The notes under the pieces: model-generated
The model's database searches: none
Seen by the model: only the letters and a program-made list of their open reading frames with translations
Told to the model about the DNA's origin: nothing
Made by a program: the position numbers and the translations under genes
Shown: positions 1 to 8,884 of the stretch, in pieces
Layout: every line of letters begins with the position of its first letter
Position numbering within the stretch: the stretch's first letter is position 1
Origin: an uncultured delta proteobacterium
GTDB taxonomy: Bacteria > Myxococcota_A > UBA9160 > JAFDET01
Direction: 5' to 3'
Assembly (NCBI GenBank): GCA_947259215.1
Contig: CAMYLJ010000008.1
Span: 59,573-123,572, forward strand
Length of the DNA stretch: 64,000 nucleotides

Positions 1-165
1 CGCACCCTCGACGCCTACCTCGCCCTGGCGGCGGACGAGCGCGCCCGGGTGGACGCCGCTCTCGCGGACACCGGTTGGGAGCCTCTGCTCGTCTACCGGC
101 CGCGTCACCGCCTCGCCAAGCGAGGCTTCCAGCTCGTGTTCGAAGAGAAGGGAGGAACGCCGTGA
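1..165 (+). CDS. C-terminal end of an unidentified protein (cut by window edge)
   Basis: The frame is open from the left edge and gives 54 residues before the TGA at 163-165. Codon use matches the following genes. The visible tail is basic and hydrophobic (for example LLVYRPRHRLAKRGFQLVF), and I do not recognise a family from it. Its stop overlaps the GTG of the next gene, so it is probably the upstream member of the same translationally coupled operon. Confidence 0.55.
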   Translation, partial: RTLDAYLALAADERARVDAALADTGWEPLLVYRPRHRLAKRGFQLVFEEKGGTP

Positions 166-1286
166 CCGATCGCCCCGCCGGAGTGGATTTCCTGGTCGAG
201 AAGTCCGACTGGATTCGGCATCGCTTCGTGGACGCCCCGGAGCCCGAGCTCGCGCCCGGACAGGTGCTCTTCCGCGTCGATCGCTTCGCCTTCACGGCCA
301 ACAACATCTCCTATGCGCTGGCCGGAGACATGCTCGGATACTGGCGCTTCTTCCCCGCCCCCGTCGGCTGGGGGCGGATTCCCGCCATGGGGTTCGGCGA
401 CGTCGTGCGCTCGAGCCACCCCGACGTGGCCGAGGGGACGCGCTGCTTCGGCTTCTACCCCATGTCCCGCTACCTGGTGATCGAGCCCAGCGCTGCCAGC
501 CCGGCCGGGATCATGGACGGAGCCTCGCACCGGGAGGGCCTGGCGCCGGCCTACAACCAGTACAGCCCCGCCGCTCACGACGCCCTCTACGAGCCCGACC
601 ACGAGGACGCCCTGATGCTGCTGCGCGGGCTCTTCATGACCTCGTTCCTGGCCGACGATGCCATCGCCGACCACGACCACTACGGGGCCGAGTCGGTGCT
701 GATCTCTAGCGCCTCGAGCAAGACGTCGATCGCGCTGGGCTTCCAGGTCTCGCGTGCCGGGCGCGCGCGGGCGGTGGGACTCACCTCGCCGCGCAACCGC
801 GCGTTCGTGAGCAAGCTCGGGTGCTACGACCAGGTGCTGACCTACGACGAGGTCCTTACCCTCGACGCCGCTCTCCCCAGCGTCTACGTCGACATGGCGG
901 GCAGCGGGCCGCTGCGGGCCGCCGTGCACGGCCACTTCGGCGACCAGCTCCGCTACTCCTGCTCGATCGGCGCCACGCACTGGGACGCGCCTCGCGACGA
1001 CGCTGCGCTCCCGGGGCCGAAGCCCGAGTTCTTCTTCGCCCCGGGACAGATCCAGAAGCGCGTGGCGGACTGGGGGCCCGCCGGATTCCAGGAGCGCATC
1101 GGCGACGCCTGGTCCGCCTTCCGCGCCTTCAGCGACGGCTGGCTGCGGGTGCAGCGCGGCTACGGACGCGACGCCGTCGAGCGCGTCTACCTTGAGACCC
1201 TGGAAGGACGCACCCGCCCGGAGGACGGCCACGTGATCTCGCTCTGGGACTCGGCGGAGGAGGCCTCCGGCGGCGCACCGGCGTGA
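162..1286 (+). CDS. DUF2855 family protein (MDR-like fold)
   Basis: A 374-residue protein. The segments FTANNISYALAG and GYWRFFPAP near residues 45-70 are the hallmark of DUF2855, an uncharacterised family distantly related to medium-chain dehydrogenases. The region around VLISSASSKTSIALG (about residue 185) resembles the nucleotide-binding strand-turn-helix of that fold, though the glycine pattern is unusual. I chose GTG 162 because GGAGG at 151-155 lies six bases upstream; an in-frame start at 75 would overlap the preceding gene by 90 bases. The stop overlaps the sulfatase start. Substrate and reaction are unknown; an oxidoreductase role is inferred from the fold. Confidence 0.85.
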   Translation: MTDRPAGVDFLVEKSDWIRHRFVDAPEPELAPGQVLFRVDRFAFTANNISYALAGDMLGYWRFFPAPVGWGRIPAMGFGDVVRSSHPDVAEGTRCFGFYPMSRYLVIEPSAASPAGIMDGASHREGLAPAYNQYSPAAHDALYEPDHEDALMLLRGLFMTSFLADDAIADHDHYGAESVLISSASSKTSIALGFQVSRAGRARAVGLTSPRNRAFVSKLGCYDQVLTYDEVLTLDAALPSVYVDMAGSGPLRAAVHGHFGDQLRYSCSIGATHWDAPRDDAALPGPKPEFFFAPGQIQKRVADWGPAGFQERIGDAWSAFRAFSDGWLRVQRGYGRDAVERVYLETLEGRTRPEDGHVISLWDSAEEASGGAPA

Positions 1287-2956
1287 GTCGACTGCGCACG
1301 ATCGGGGTGGGAGCGCTCGCACTCCTGGTTCTCGCCGGCGGCCTGGCCTGGCTCTACCAGGACGAGGTTCTGCTCGCGCTCGTCGGCTTCGCGATGGACC
1401 GGCGCCTCCCGGTGGGAACGCACCAGCCCATCGGCTGGGCGAGCGGGCCGGATCCGTCAGGCCGTTCGACCGCGGAACGTCCCCCGAACATCGTCCTGAT
1501 CCTGGCCGACGACCTCGGCTGGAACGACCTCACGTTCGGCGGCGGCGGCGTCGCGGACGGCACGGTTCCGACGCCGCACATCGACTCGCTGGCCCGGGAG
1601 GGCGTGTCGTTCTCCAACGGCTACGCGGCCAACGGCACCTGCGCTCCGTCGCGCGCAGCCATCATGACCGGGCGCTACGGGACCCGCTTCGGCTTCGAGT
1701 TCACGCCGACGCCCGCCGGCATGAGCACGCTGCTTCCCCGCATCGGGAACCGCAGGCCGGGCCGCCTCCGGCCGATCATCACCACTCCCGTGGAAGACGG
1801 CGGCGACCTCTCCTTCGAGGCCCTCGGGATGCCGCCCTCGGAGATCACCCTGGCCGAGCTCCTCGGCGAGCGTGGCTACCACAGCGTGCACATCGGGAAG
1901 TGGCACCTCGGCCGCAATCCCGGCATGGCGCCGCACGACCAGGGCTTCGACGAGAGCCTGCTGATGGCGAGCGGCCTCTACCTGCCGGAGGACGACCCGG
2001 AGGTGGTGAACTCGAAGCAGGACTTCGATCCGATCGACCGCTTCCTCTGGGCCGCGCTCAAGTACGCGGCGTCTTTCAACGGGGGAGCGGCGTTCGAGCC
2101 GGCCGGCTACTTGACCGACTACTACACCGACGAAGCGGTGAAGGTGATCGAGGCCAACCGGGACCGGCCCTTCTTCCTCTACCTCGCGCACTGGGCGCCC
2201 CACACGCCGCTCCAGGCCGCGCGTTCGGACTACGAGGCCCTCTCCCACATCCAGGACCACCGCCTGCGGGTCTACGCCGCCATGATCCGCGCCCTCGACC
2301 GGGGCGTCGGTCGCGTGCTCGAGGCGCTGCGGAAGCAGGGCCTGGAGGAGAACACCCTGGTCTTCTTCACGTCGGACAACGGCGCGCCCAGCTACATCGG
2401 GCTCCCCGACGTGAACCGCCCCTTCCGCGGCTGGAAGATCAGCTTCTTCGAGGGAGGGGTTCACGTACCCTACTTCGTGAAGTGGCCGGGCCGGCTGCCG
2501 GCGGGCGACTCCTTCGCTGCGCCCGTGAGCGGCTTCGACATCTACGCCACGGCCGCAGCGGCAGCGGGCGCCTCGCTGCCCGAGGATCGCGTCATCGACG
2601 GGGTGGATCTCGTGCCCTTCGCACGGGGCGACCGCCAAGGGGCTCCGCACTCCCGACTCTTCTGGCGCACCGGTCACTATCAGGTGGCGCTGGTGGATGG
2701 CTGGAAGCTGCAGGTGAACGAGCGCCCGCCCGGTACGACCTGGCTCTTCGACCTGGCGAACGACCCCGGCGAGCGCACCAATCTGGCGGAGCGCGAGCCC
2801 GCGCGCGTGGCCTCGTTGAAGCGCGCGCTGGCCGCCCACAACGCCGAGCAGGCCGAGCCTGCCTGGCCGTCCCGGGTGGAGGTGCCGGTGAACCTGGACA
2901 AGACCCTGGTCGAACCGGATGCGCCCGACGACGAGTACATCTACTGGCCCAACTGA
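1283..2956 (+). CDS. sulfatase (formylglycine-dependent), membrane-anchored
   Basis: A 557-residue sulfatase of the alkaline phosphatase superfamily. Residues 8-35 form a hydrophobic N-terminal segment (signal anchor or signal peptide), placing the enzyme outside the inner membrane. The metal-binding start LILADDLGW has Asp76-Asp77. CAPSR at Cys120 is the C-x-P-x-R signature in which Cys is converted to formylglycine, and GKWHLG and TSDNGAPS supply further active-site residues. A formylglycine-generating enzyme or anaerobic maturase would be needed but is not in this window. GTG 1283 overlaps the DUF2855 stop by four bases. The natural sulfate ester cannot be told from sequence; the adjacent dehalogenase suggests a detoxification or scavenging operon. 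Confidence 0.93.
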   Translation: MSRLRTIGVGALALLVLAGGLAWLYQDEVLLALVGFAMDRRLPVGTHQPIGWASGPDPSGRSTAERPPNIVLILADDLGWNDLTFGGGGVADGTVPTPHIDSLAREGVSFSNGYAANGTCAPSRAAIMTGRYGTRFGFEFTPTPAGMSTLLPRIGNRRPGRLRPIITTPVEDGGDLSFEALGMPPSEITLAELLGERGYHSVHIGKWHLGRNPGMAPHDQGFDESLLMASGLYLPEDDPEVVNSKQDFDPIDRFLWAALKYAASFNGGAAFEPAGYLTDYYTDEAVKVIEANRDRPFFLYLAHWAPHTPLQAARSDYEALSHIQDHRLRVYAAMIRALDRGVGRVLEALRKQGLEENTLVFFTSDNGAPSYIGLPDVNRPFRGWKISFFEGGVHVPYFVKWPGRLPAGDSFAAPVSGFDIYATAAAAAGASLPEDRVIDGVDLVPFARGDRQGAPHSRLFWRTGHYQVALVDGWKLQVNERPPGTTWLFDLANDPGERTNLAEREPARVASLKRALAAHNAEQAEPAWPSRVEVPVNLDKTLVEPDAPDDEYIYWPN

Positions 2957-2992
2957 TCGGCGCCTGCCGCCGACGACGATGGAGAATCGCCC

Positions 2993-3598
2993 ATGACGCA
3001 AGCCCAGCAGAGCCCGCGAGCGACGACCGACGGCCGGGCGCGCCGTGCCGAGCGCAGCCGCGAGACGATCGCCAATGCGCTCTACGAGCTGGTGGGCGAG
3101 GGCAACCCGACGCCGACCGCCCAGCAGGTCGCCGAGCGCGCAGACGTGGGCATCCGCAGCGTGTTCCGGCACTTCTCGGACATGGAGGCCCTCTACGCCA
3201 CCCTCGACGCCCGCCTGCTGGCGGAGATGAGACCGCTCGTCCGCCCGCTGCCGCCGGAGGGTGGCCTGCGCGAACGCGGCGCGGACCTGGTGCGCGAGCG
3301 GGACGCGCTCTTCGAGCGCATCGCCCCGTACAAGCGTGCCTCGAACCTCAATCGCTGGCGTTCTCCCTTCCTGACCGCCCAGCACCGCAAGCTGGTGGCC
3401 GCGCTGCGCACGGGTCTCCTGCGTTGGCTCCCGGAGCTCGCGTCGGCGCCTCCCGACACGCTCGAGGCGCTCGACCAGGCTACCTCGTTCGAGGCCTGGG
3501 ACCGGCTGCGCAGCGAGCAGCGGCTGAGCCGCGCGCGCGCTCGCGCCGCCATGGAGTGCACCGTGCTGGCTCTGGCTGCCAGCTTGGAGGCGCCGTGA
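2993..3598 (+). CDS. TetR/AcrR family transcriptional regulator
   Basis: A 201-residue protein. The N-terminal helix-turn-helix spans about residues 20-68 (RSRETIANALYELVGEG, then QQVAERADVGIRSVFRHFSD), typical of TetR DNA-binding domains; the C-terminal ligand-binding half is not family-specific. It sits inside the operon, 36 bases after the sulfatase stop with GGAGA before its ATG, and its stop overlaps the next start. It may autoregulate the operon, but no clear palindrome was found in the short upstream gap and the operon promoter lies outside the window. Confidence 0.9.
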   Translation: MTQAQQSPRATTDGRARRAERSRETIANALYELVGEGNPTPTAQQVAERADVGIRSVFRHFSDMEALYATLDARLLAEMRPLVRPLPPEGGLRERGADLVRERDALFERIAPYKRASNLNRWRSPFLTAQHRKLVAALRTGLLRWLPELASAPPDTLEALDQATSFEAWDRLRSEQRLSRARARAAMECTVLALAASLEAP

Positions 3599-4950
3599 GT
3601 CGGTTGGCTCGAAAGGCGATGCCCTGGTTCCCCTGGGCCCTGACCCACCCGCGCGCGCGAGCCGCACGCCGCGCGCTCGCGGAAAGGCGCCGGCGGCTCG
3701 CCGGGCAGTCGCACCGGATCCGCTACTTCCACCAGGTCGACGATCCCTACAGCCAGCTGGCCGCACAGGCGCTGGAGCCGCTCTGCGATCGCTACGAAGT
3801 GCAGCTCGAGCCCCACCTGGTGGGGCCGCCGCCCGACGACGCCGCCCCCGAGCGCGAACGTCTCGAGGGCTTCGCGCGCCGGGACGCGGCCGACGTGGCG
3901 CCGTTCTACGGGCTCGACTTTCCGGAGTCCCCGGCGCCGCCCAGGCCCGCCGACGTCGAGCTCGCCGGACGGCTGCTGGCGTCGGCGCTCGCCAGCGGAC
4001 GCTTCGTGCAGGAGGCGGCGCGCATCGGAGCGGCGCTCTGGAGCGCGGACCCGAGCCGGCTCGGGAAGCTGGCGATCGAGCTCCCGCCGGCGGACCGCGA
4101 AGCCACGCGGAGCGCGATCGACGCCGGCAACGCACTGCGCCGGCGCAGCGGCCACTACCTGGGCGCCATGTTCCACTACGCCGGCGAATGGTACTGGGGC
4201 GTCGATCGGCTGTGGCACCTCGAACGCCGGCTGCAAGCGCTGGGCGCGCTGCGCTCGGGCACCGACGCCGCCCCGATCGTCCCGCGACCCGATCTCCGGG
4301 AGGCGCCACCCCTCGGGTCGCCGCGTCGTCTGCGGCTCGAGTACTTCCCGTCGCTCCGCAGCCCCTACACGGCCATCGCGATGCGTCGGGTCCTGGAGCT
4401 TCCCGAGCGCCTGCCCGTCGAGCTCGTGCTGCGCCCGGTGCTGCCCATGGTGATGCGCGGGCTGCCCGTCCCCAGCGCGAAGCGCCTCTACATCATGCAA
4501 GACACCAAGCGCGAGGCGGAAGACGCGGGCGAGCCGTTCGGCTTCGCGTGCGACCCGGTGGGTCGTCCCGTCGAGCGGGCTTTCTCGTTGTATCCGTGGG
4601 CGCGTGAGCGAGGCCGGGCGGCCGAGCTGCTCGCTTGCTTCACCCGGGCCGCCTTCGCGGAGGGCGTCGACACGGGCAGCGACGCGGGCCTGCGTGCCGT
4701 CGTGGAGGGCGCCGGGCTGTCGTGGGGCGAGGCGCAGCCTCACCTCGACGGCGAGGGCTGGCGCGAGGAGCTGGAGGAGAACCGCCGCTCGCTCTTCGCC
4801 AGCGGGCTGTGGGGCGTGCCGAGCTTCCGGCTCGTCGGCGAGGGGACCGAGCCCGACTTCTGCACCTGGGGTCAGGATCGCATCTGGCGGGTCGAGGCGG
4901 AGGTGCGCCGCCGCCTCGGCGCACCGCACACCGGAGAGGACGCTCGATGA
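3595..4950 (+). CDS. tandem DsbA-like / 2-hydroxychromene-2-carboxylate isomerase-like protein
   Basis: A 451-residue protein that looks like two DsbA/HCCA-isomerase-type modules in series. The first begins near residue 40 (IRYFHQVDDPYSQLAAQALE) and the second near residue 245 (LRLEYFPSLRSPYTAIAMRR). Both follow the family pattern of a first beta strand, then a P-Y-S/T element at the active-site helix, and neither has a C-x-x-C. The second module continues with GLPVPSAKRLYIMQDTKREA and ends in WGVPSFRLVGE, the expected cis-Pro region. HCCA isomerases are glutathione-dependent enzymes of about 200 residues, so the duplication is unusual. GTG 3595 overlaps the TetR stop by four bases. The substrate is unknown. 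Confidence 0.75.
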   Translation: MSRLARKAMPWFPWALTHPRARAARRALAERRRRLAGQSHRIRYFHQVDDPYSQLAAQALEPLCDRYEVQLEPHLVGPPPDDAAPERERLEGFARRDAADVAPFYGLDFPESPAPPRPADVELAGRLLASALASGRFVQEAARIGAALWSADPSRLGKLAIELPPADREATRSAIDAGNALRRRSGHYLGAMFHYAGEWYWGVDRLWHLERRLQALGALRSGTDAAPIVPRPDLREAPPLGSPRRLRLEYFPSLRSPYTAIAMRRVLELPERLPVELVLRPVLPMVMRGLPVPSAKRLYIMQDTKREAEDAGEPFGFACDPVGRPVERAFSLYPWARERGRAAELLACFTRAAFAEGVDTGSDAGLRAVVEGAGLSWGEAQPHLDGEGWREELEENRRSLFASGLWGVPSFRLVGEGTEPDFCTWGQDRIWRVEAEVRRRLGAPHTGEDAR

Positions 4951-5852
4951 AGCTGCTACGCACGCCGGACGAACGCTTCGCCGAGCTCGAGGGCTACGCC
5001 TTCGAGCCCCGCTACAGCGAGGTGATGGATGAGGATGGGAGTGCGATCCGGATCCACCACCTGGACCAGGGCCCCCGCGACGGGTCGCCCATCCTGCTCA
5101 TGCACGGCAACCCCACCTGGTCGTACCTCTACCGCAAGTGGATCCCCACGCTGGCGGCGGCCGGGCACCGGGTGGTTGCCATGGACCTGGTGGGCTGCGG
5201 CCGCTCCGACAAGCCCGCCGAGCGCTCGGACTACACCCAGGCCCGGCACGTGGACTGGCTGTCGAAGTGGCTCACGGGGCTGGATCTCCGCGACGTGAGC
5301 CTGTTCTGCCAGGACTGGGGCGGCACGCTCGGCCTGCACCTGGTGGCCGAGCACCCCGAACGCTTCGCGCGCGTCGTGGCCTCCAACACGGGCATGCCGC
5401 TCGGTGAGGGCGAGAGCCCGTTCATGAAGATGTGGGTGGGAATGATGCGGAACGCCCCGCAGTTCCCGATGGACCAGATGCTGCCCTCGGGCATGACCCA
5501 CGCCATCACGCCCGGCGAGCTCGCCGCCTACAAGGCGCCCTTCCCGGACCCGTCCTACGAGGCGGGCATCTGCCAGTTCCCGCTGCTGATCGCCGTGCAG
5601 CCGGACAACCCGGGCGTGCCGCTCAACCGGGCGGCCTGGGAGAAGCTGGCGCGCTTCGAGAAGCCCTTCCTCACCCTGTGGGGTGCGCTCGATCCGGCGT
5701 CGGGCAGCGCCTACAAGGCTCTCCAGGCGCATATCCCCGGCGCGGCCGGTCAGCCGCACCACGTGCTGCCCGACGCCAACCACTTCATCCAGGAAGACGC
5801 GCCCGAGGAGCTGGTAGAGCGCCTGCTCGGGTTCATCGCGGCGACCCGGTAG
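4947..5852 (+). CDS. haloalkane dehalogenase (alpha/beta hydrolase, HLD-I like)
   Basis: A 301-residue alpha/beta hydrolase. HGNPTWSYLYRKW (53-65) and CQDWGG (121-126) match haloalkane dehalogenases: Asp123 would be the nucleophile and Trp124 the halide-binding residue beside it. WGALDP places the catalytic acid at Asp249, late as in HLD-I enzymes, and His279 in DANHF is the base. The family cleaves C-halogen bonds to give an alcohol and halide in the cytoplasm. The ATG overlaps the upstream stop by four bases. It could be a non-dehalogenating relative, but the D-W pair and overall spacing make dehalogenase the best call. Downstream transporter genes may handle substrate or product. Confidence 0.85.
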   Translation: MKLLRTPDERFAELEGYAFEPRYSEVMDEDGSAIRIHHLDQGPRDGSPILLMHGNPTWSYLYRKWIPTLAAAGHRVVAMDLVGCGRSDKPAERSDYTQARHVDWLSKWLTGLDLRDVSLFCQDWGGTLGLHLVAEHPERFARVVASNTGMPLGEGESPFMKMWVGMMRNAPQFPMDQMLPSGMTHAITPGELAAYKAPFPDPSYEAGICQFPLLIAVQPDNPGVPLNRAAWEKLARFEKPFLTLWGALDPASGSAYKALQAHIPGAAGQPHHVLPDANHFIQEDAPEELVERLLGFIAATR

Positions 5853-5859
5853 CCGGTCG

Positions 5860-6477
5860 ATGGAGCTGACGGAGCAGCAGGCCTTCGTGGTGAGGAACTT
5901 GTACCTCACCGCCCTGGTTCCTCTCGCTGCGATGGTCGGGCTGTACCTGATCGGGATCCTGTCCCGGTGGGTGTTGGCGGTCTACGCCTACTCCTTCGTG
6001 ATCTGCGCCCTGGGCTGGGAGATCTGGTACACGTACGGCCTGGTCGGCGGGCTGCCGGTGGACGAACGCCGCGCCCCGGCCATGTCGGAAGCCATTCCCA
6101 TTCATCTGAACTGGGTCCTGACGTCGCTCTTCGATGCGGCGGTCTGCGCGCTCGGCCTGTTCCTGATCTGGCTGATCTACGGCTTCAAGGACACGGCCTT
6201 CAAGGCCTGGAAGTGGCCCGCCCTGGTCGTCCTGTTCGTGCTCTTCGTGGGACAGAACGTCTACGTGGAATTCATGATCCACGAGCAGGTGAAGCCGGGG
6301 CTGCCGCTCTCCTGGGCGCCCCTGATTCCCACCGGTCCGTGGTTCAACTTCGTGCTCTTCGAGATCCAGGGCCGCGCCATCACGTTCCAGACCCAGCTGC
6401 CCTGGGTGCTGATGGTACCCGTGTTCAGCCTGCTGGTCTTCCGGTGCCATCGACGCCAAGGCGCCGGGCTCGAATGA
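5860..6477 (+). CDS. integral membrane protein of unknown function
   Basis: A 205-residue hydrophobic protein with five or six predicted membrane spans, at roughly residues 15-35, 40-62, 85-110, 120-142 and 165-195. I recognise no family. It starts seven bases after the dehalogenase stop and its stop overlaps the MFS start, so all three are probably co-translated. WEIWYTYGLVGG and a conserved-looking HLNWVLTS are visible. The position suggests an accessory membrane role in the dehalogenase/transporter operon, which is inference only. Confidence 0.75.
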   Translation: MELTEQQAFVVRNLYLTALVPLAAMVGLYLIGILSRWVLAVYAYSFVICALGWEIWYTYGLVGGLPVDERRAPAMSEAIPIHLNWVLTSLFDAAVCALGLFLIWLIYGFKDTAFKAWKWPALVVLFVLFVGQNVYVEFMIHEQVKPGLPLSWAPLIPTGPWFNFVLFEIQGRAITFQTQLPWVLMVPVFSLLVFRCHRRQGAGLE

Positions 6478-7946
6478 GTGCCGCCAGCGCCCCCGCAGAC
6501 GACCGCCAGGTCCCGTTCTCGATCCGGATCGCCTACGGAATCGGCGCGATCGCCGATGGTGCCAAGAACTCCGCCTTCAACGCGTTCCTGGTGCTCTACT
6601 ACACGACGGTGCTCGGGCTGCCCGGGACGCTCTCGGGGCTGGCGATCTTCATCGCGCTGTGTGTAGACGCCATCACCGATCCGCTGGTCGGCTCGATCTC
6701 GGACCACTTCCACTCGCGCTGGGGCCGGCGCCATCCCTTCATGTACTTCTCGGCGATCCCGATGGGGCTCTGCTTCTACGGGCTCTTCTCGCCGCCGGAG
6801 GGATTGAGCCAGAATCAGCTCTTCGCCTGGCTCGTCGCGTTCGCCATCGGCGTCCGCCTCTTCCTGACCTTCTACATGGTGCCGAGCGGCGCGCTCGCGC
6901 CGGAGATGACGACCCATTACGACGAGCGCACCCGGCTCGTCTCGTACCGCTGGCTGATCGGGTGGCTGGGCGCGCTCACCGTCGCGATGTCGGGCTGGCT
7001 CGTCTTCTTTGCCGACCGCGAGGTCGTCGGCGACGGCCGCCTCGACTCGAGCAACTACCCGCAGCTGGGGATCTTCGCTGGGATCCTGGTGGCCACCGCG
7101 ATCCTGGTCTCCTCGGCGGGAACCCACCGCGTCATCCCCAAGCTGAGGCGGGTCGGAGCCGGTGGCTCGCTCTTCTCCGCCACCCGCTTCGCCCGCGACG
7201 CCGTGGCCGCCCTCCGCAACCACTCCCTGCGGATGCTCCTGGGAAGCTCGCTCTTCTCGGCCACGGCACTGGGCGTCTCCGAGGTACTCGGGACCTACAT
7301 GAACACCTGGTTCTGGGAGTTCCCCTCGACCCAGATCGGGATCCTGGCCGGCGCCCAGGTATTCCCGCTGCTGCTCGGGTTCTCCATGGTGGGCCCCATC
7401 AGCCAACGCTGGGACAAGCGCAAGGCCACCATCGGGCTCGCGCTCTTCGCGATCCTCTGGGGTCCCCTCCCCGTGCTCCTGCGCTTCGCCGGGCTTGCCC
7501 CGGAGAACGGAAGCCCCTTCCTGATCGTGTTCATCATGGGCCACGGCCTCTTCCTCATCGCCGCGGCGATCCAGATCGGGATCCTCAACTCGTCCATGGT
7601 GATGGACGCGACCGACGAGCACGAGCTCGAGTCCGGCGAACGACGGGAGGGCACCTTCATCGCCGTCACCACCTTCACGGGCAAGGCTGTCTCGGGTTTT
7701 GGCAACTTCCTCGGCGGCGTGCTCCTGGACGTGATCGACTTTCCCGTGGGCCAGGTCGATGCCGCGGTGGGCAACGTGCCCGGGGAGACCATCTTCAAGC
7801 TCGGCCTCGTGGCCGGCCCAGGCCTGGTGATCTTCTACCTGTGCGGCCTCTGGTTCATCACCCGGATGCGCCTCAGCCGCGAGCGGTACAGCGAGATCTC
7901 GCGCGGCCTCGCCGAGCGCGGCAGCCGGGGCGCTAGTGGCGGCTGA
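6474..7946 (+). CDS. MFS transporter, GPH (Na+/melibiose symporter-like) family
   Basis: A 490-residue transporter with about 12 membrane spans. The N-terminal pattern AYGIGAIADGAKNSAFNAF followed by DAITDPLVGSISD and SRWGRRHPFMYFSA is diagnostic of the GPH/MFS_2 family: an Asp-rich loop after TM2 and the R-x-G-R-R-H-P-F motif. GPH members usually move sugars or organic acids with a cation, but distant bacterial members have other substrates. The ATG overlaps the preceding stop (ATGA). It ends the operon and overlaps the convergent hydrolase gene by 14 bases at its 3' end. Confidence 0.9.
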   Translation: MSAASAPADDRQVPFSIRIAYGIGAIADGAKNSAFNAFLVLYYTTVLGLPGTLSGLAIFIALCVDAITDPLVGSISDHFHSRWGRRHPFMYFSAIPMGLCFYGLFSPPEGLSQNQLFAWLVAFAIGVRLFLTFYMVPSGALAPEMTTHYDERTRLVSYRWLIGWLGALTVAMSGWLVFFADREVVGDGRLDSSNYPQLGIFAGILVATAILVSSAGTHRVIPKLRRVGAGGSLFSATRFARDAVAALRNHSLRMLLGSSLFSATALGVSEVLGTYMNTWFWEFPSTQIGILAGAQVFPLLLGFSMVGPISQRWDKRKATIGLALFAILWGPLPVLLRFAGLAPENGSPFLIVFIMGHGLFLIAAAIQIGILNSSMVMDATDEHELESGERREGTFIAVTTFTGKAVSGFGNFLGGVLLDVIDFPVGQVDAAVGNVPGETIFKLGLVAGPGLVIFYLCGLWFITRMRLSRERYSEISRGLAERGSRGASGG

Positions 7947-8820
7947 GCCAGTCGAGGAGGATCCGGTTCACCTCGTCGGGCTCCTCCTGGTGGAGGAAGT
8001 GGCCGGCGCCGTCCAGCCGGGTCACCTGCAAGCCGGCGGGGAAGTCCTCCGGCTTCATCGCGACGTCGTGAAGCCGCGTGTCCATGCAGCCGTCCAGGGC
8101 CCCGGTGAGCGCCAGGGTCGGCACGCGGATCTCGGATGCGAGCAGCCGTGTGGTCTCCCTCGCGGCCGGGGAGCGGACGTCGAGCAGCGTGCGGTAGTAC
8201 GCGAGCGCGGCCTTCTTCACACCGGGCTGCCCCAACGTCGCCTTCACGCTGGCGAGCTCTTCCGCCGGAAGCTCCCAGCCCGGCGACCAGTCCCGCCAGA
8301 GCTTCTCGATGAAGGCCCAGTCGCGCGCCTCCACCACCCAGTCGGCGATGCCCCGCAGCTGGAAGAAGAGCATGTACCACGAGTTGCGGAGCTGGCTCGG
8401 CACCTTCCGGAGCCCTTCCTTCTGGAGCCGGCCCGGGTGGGGGATCGCGAGCGTGGTGAGCGAGTGCAGTCGCCCTGGGGCCAGGGCGGCCGCCGCGTAG
8501 CCGATGACGGCGCCCCAGTCGTGGCCCACCAGGTGCACGCGCTCCTGGCCGAGATCGTCGATCCAGCCCACCACGTCCTCCGCCATGCGGACCATGTGGT
8601 AGTCGCCGTCCGCCGGCTGGGAGGACGGCTCGTAGCCGCGCAGGGTCGGGGCGACCGCGCGGAACCCGGCGGCGGCCAGGGCCGGAAGCTGCAGGCGGAA
8701 GGACCGGCGGTTGTCCGGAAAGCCGTGCAGGCAGAGGACCAGCGGTCCGTCGCCCTGGGTCAGGGCGGAGAAGGTCAAGCCACTCGCGTGGAGGGTCGTC
8801 GTCCCGGGGCCGTTCGCCAT
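7933..8820 (-). CDS. alpha/beta hydrolase, epoxide-hydrolase-like
   Basis: A 295-residue alpha/beta hydrolase. HGFPD at 32-36 forms the oxyanion side, GHDWGA puts the nucleophile at Asp101, and GAGHFLHQEEP near the C-terminus provides the catalytic His. HGFP together with GHDWG is typical of soluble epoxide hydrolases, which form an Asp-ester intermediate and release a diol; fluoroacetate and haloalkane dehalogenases share parts of this pattern. I start at the ATG 8818-8820 (MANGPG) because an upstream in-frame extension would run into the divergent gene at 8885. The gap to that gene is only 64 bases, so promoters face away from each other there. Confidence 0.87.
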   Translation of the reverse strand: MANGPGTTTLHASGLTFSALTQGDGPLVLCLHGFPDNRRSFRLQLPALAAAGFRAVAPTLRGYEPSSQPADGDYHMVRMAEDVVGWIDDLGQERVHLVGHDWGAVIGYAAAALAPGRLHSLTTLAIPHPGRLQKEGLRKVPSQLRNSWYMLFFQLRGIADWVVEARDWAFIEKLWRDWSPGWELPAEELASVKATLGQPGVKKAALAYYRTLLDVRSPAARETTRLLASEIRVPTLALTGALDGCMDTRLHDVAMKPEDFPAGLQVTRLDGAGHFLHQEEPDEVNRILLDWLSRH

Positions 8821-8884
8821 CCGCCGAGTCTCGGCCAGGCGCAGCGCCTTTGTCCACGCCGCGCAGGCCCGATACGCTTGGGAG

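Noticed and set aside
1457..4309. Very long open frame on the minus strand opposite the sulfatase, TetR and isomerase-like genes
   Set aside because: Arg/Ala/Gly-rich composition, no recognisable domain, and fully antisense to genes with clear families; a by-product of high GC.
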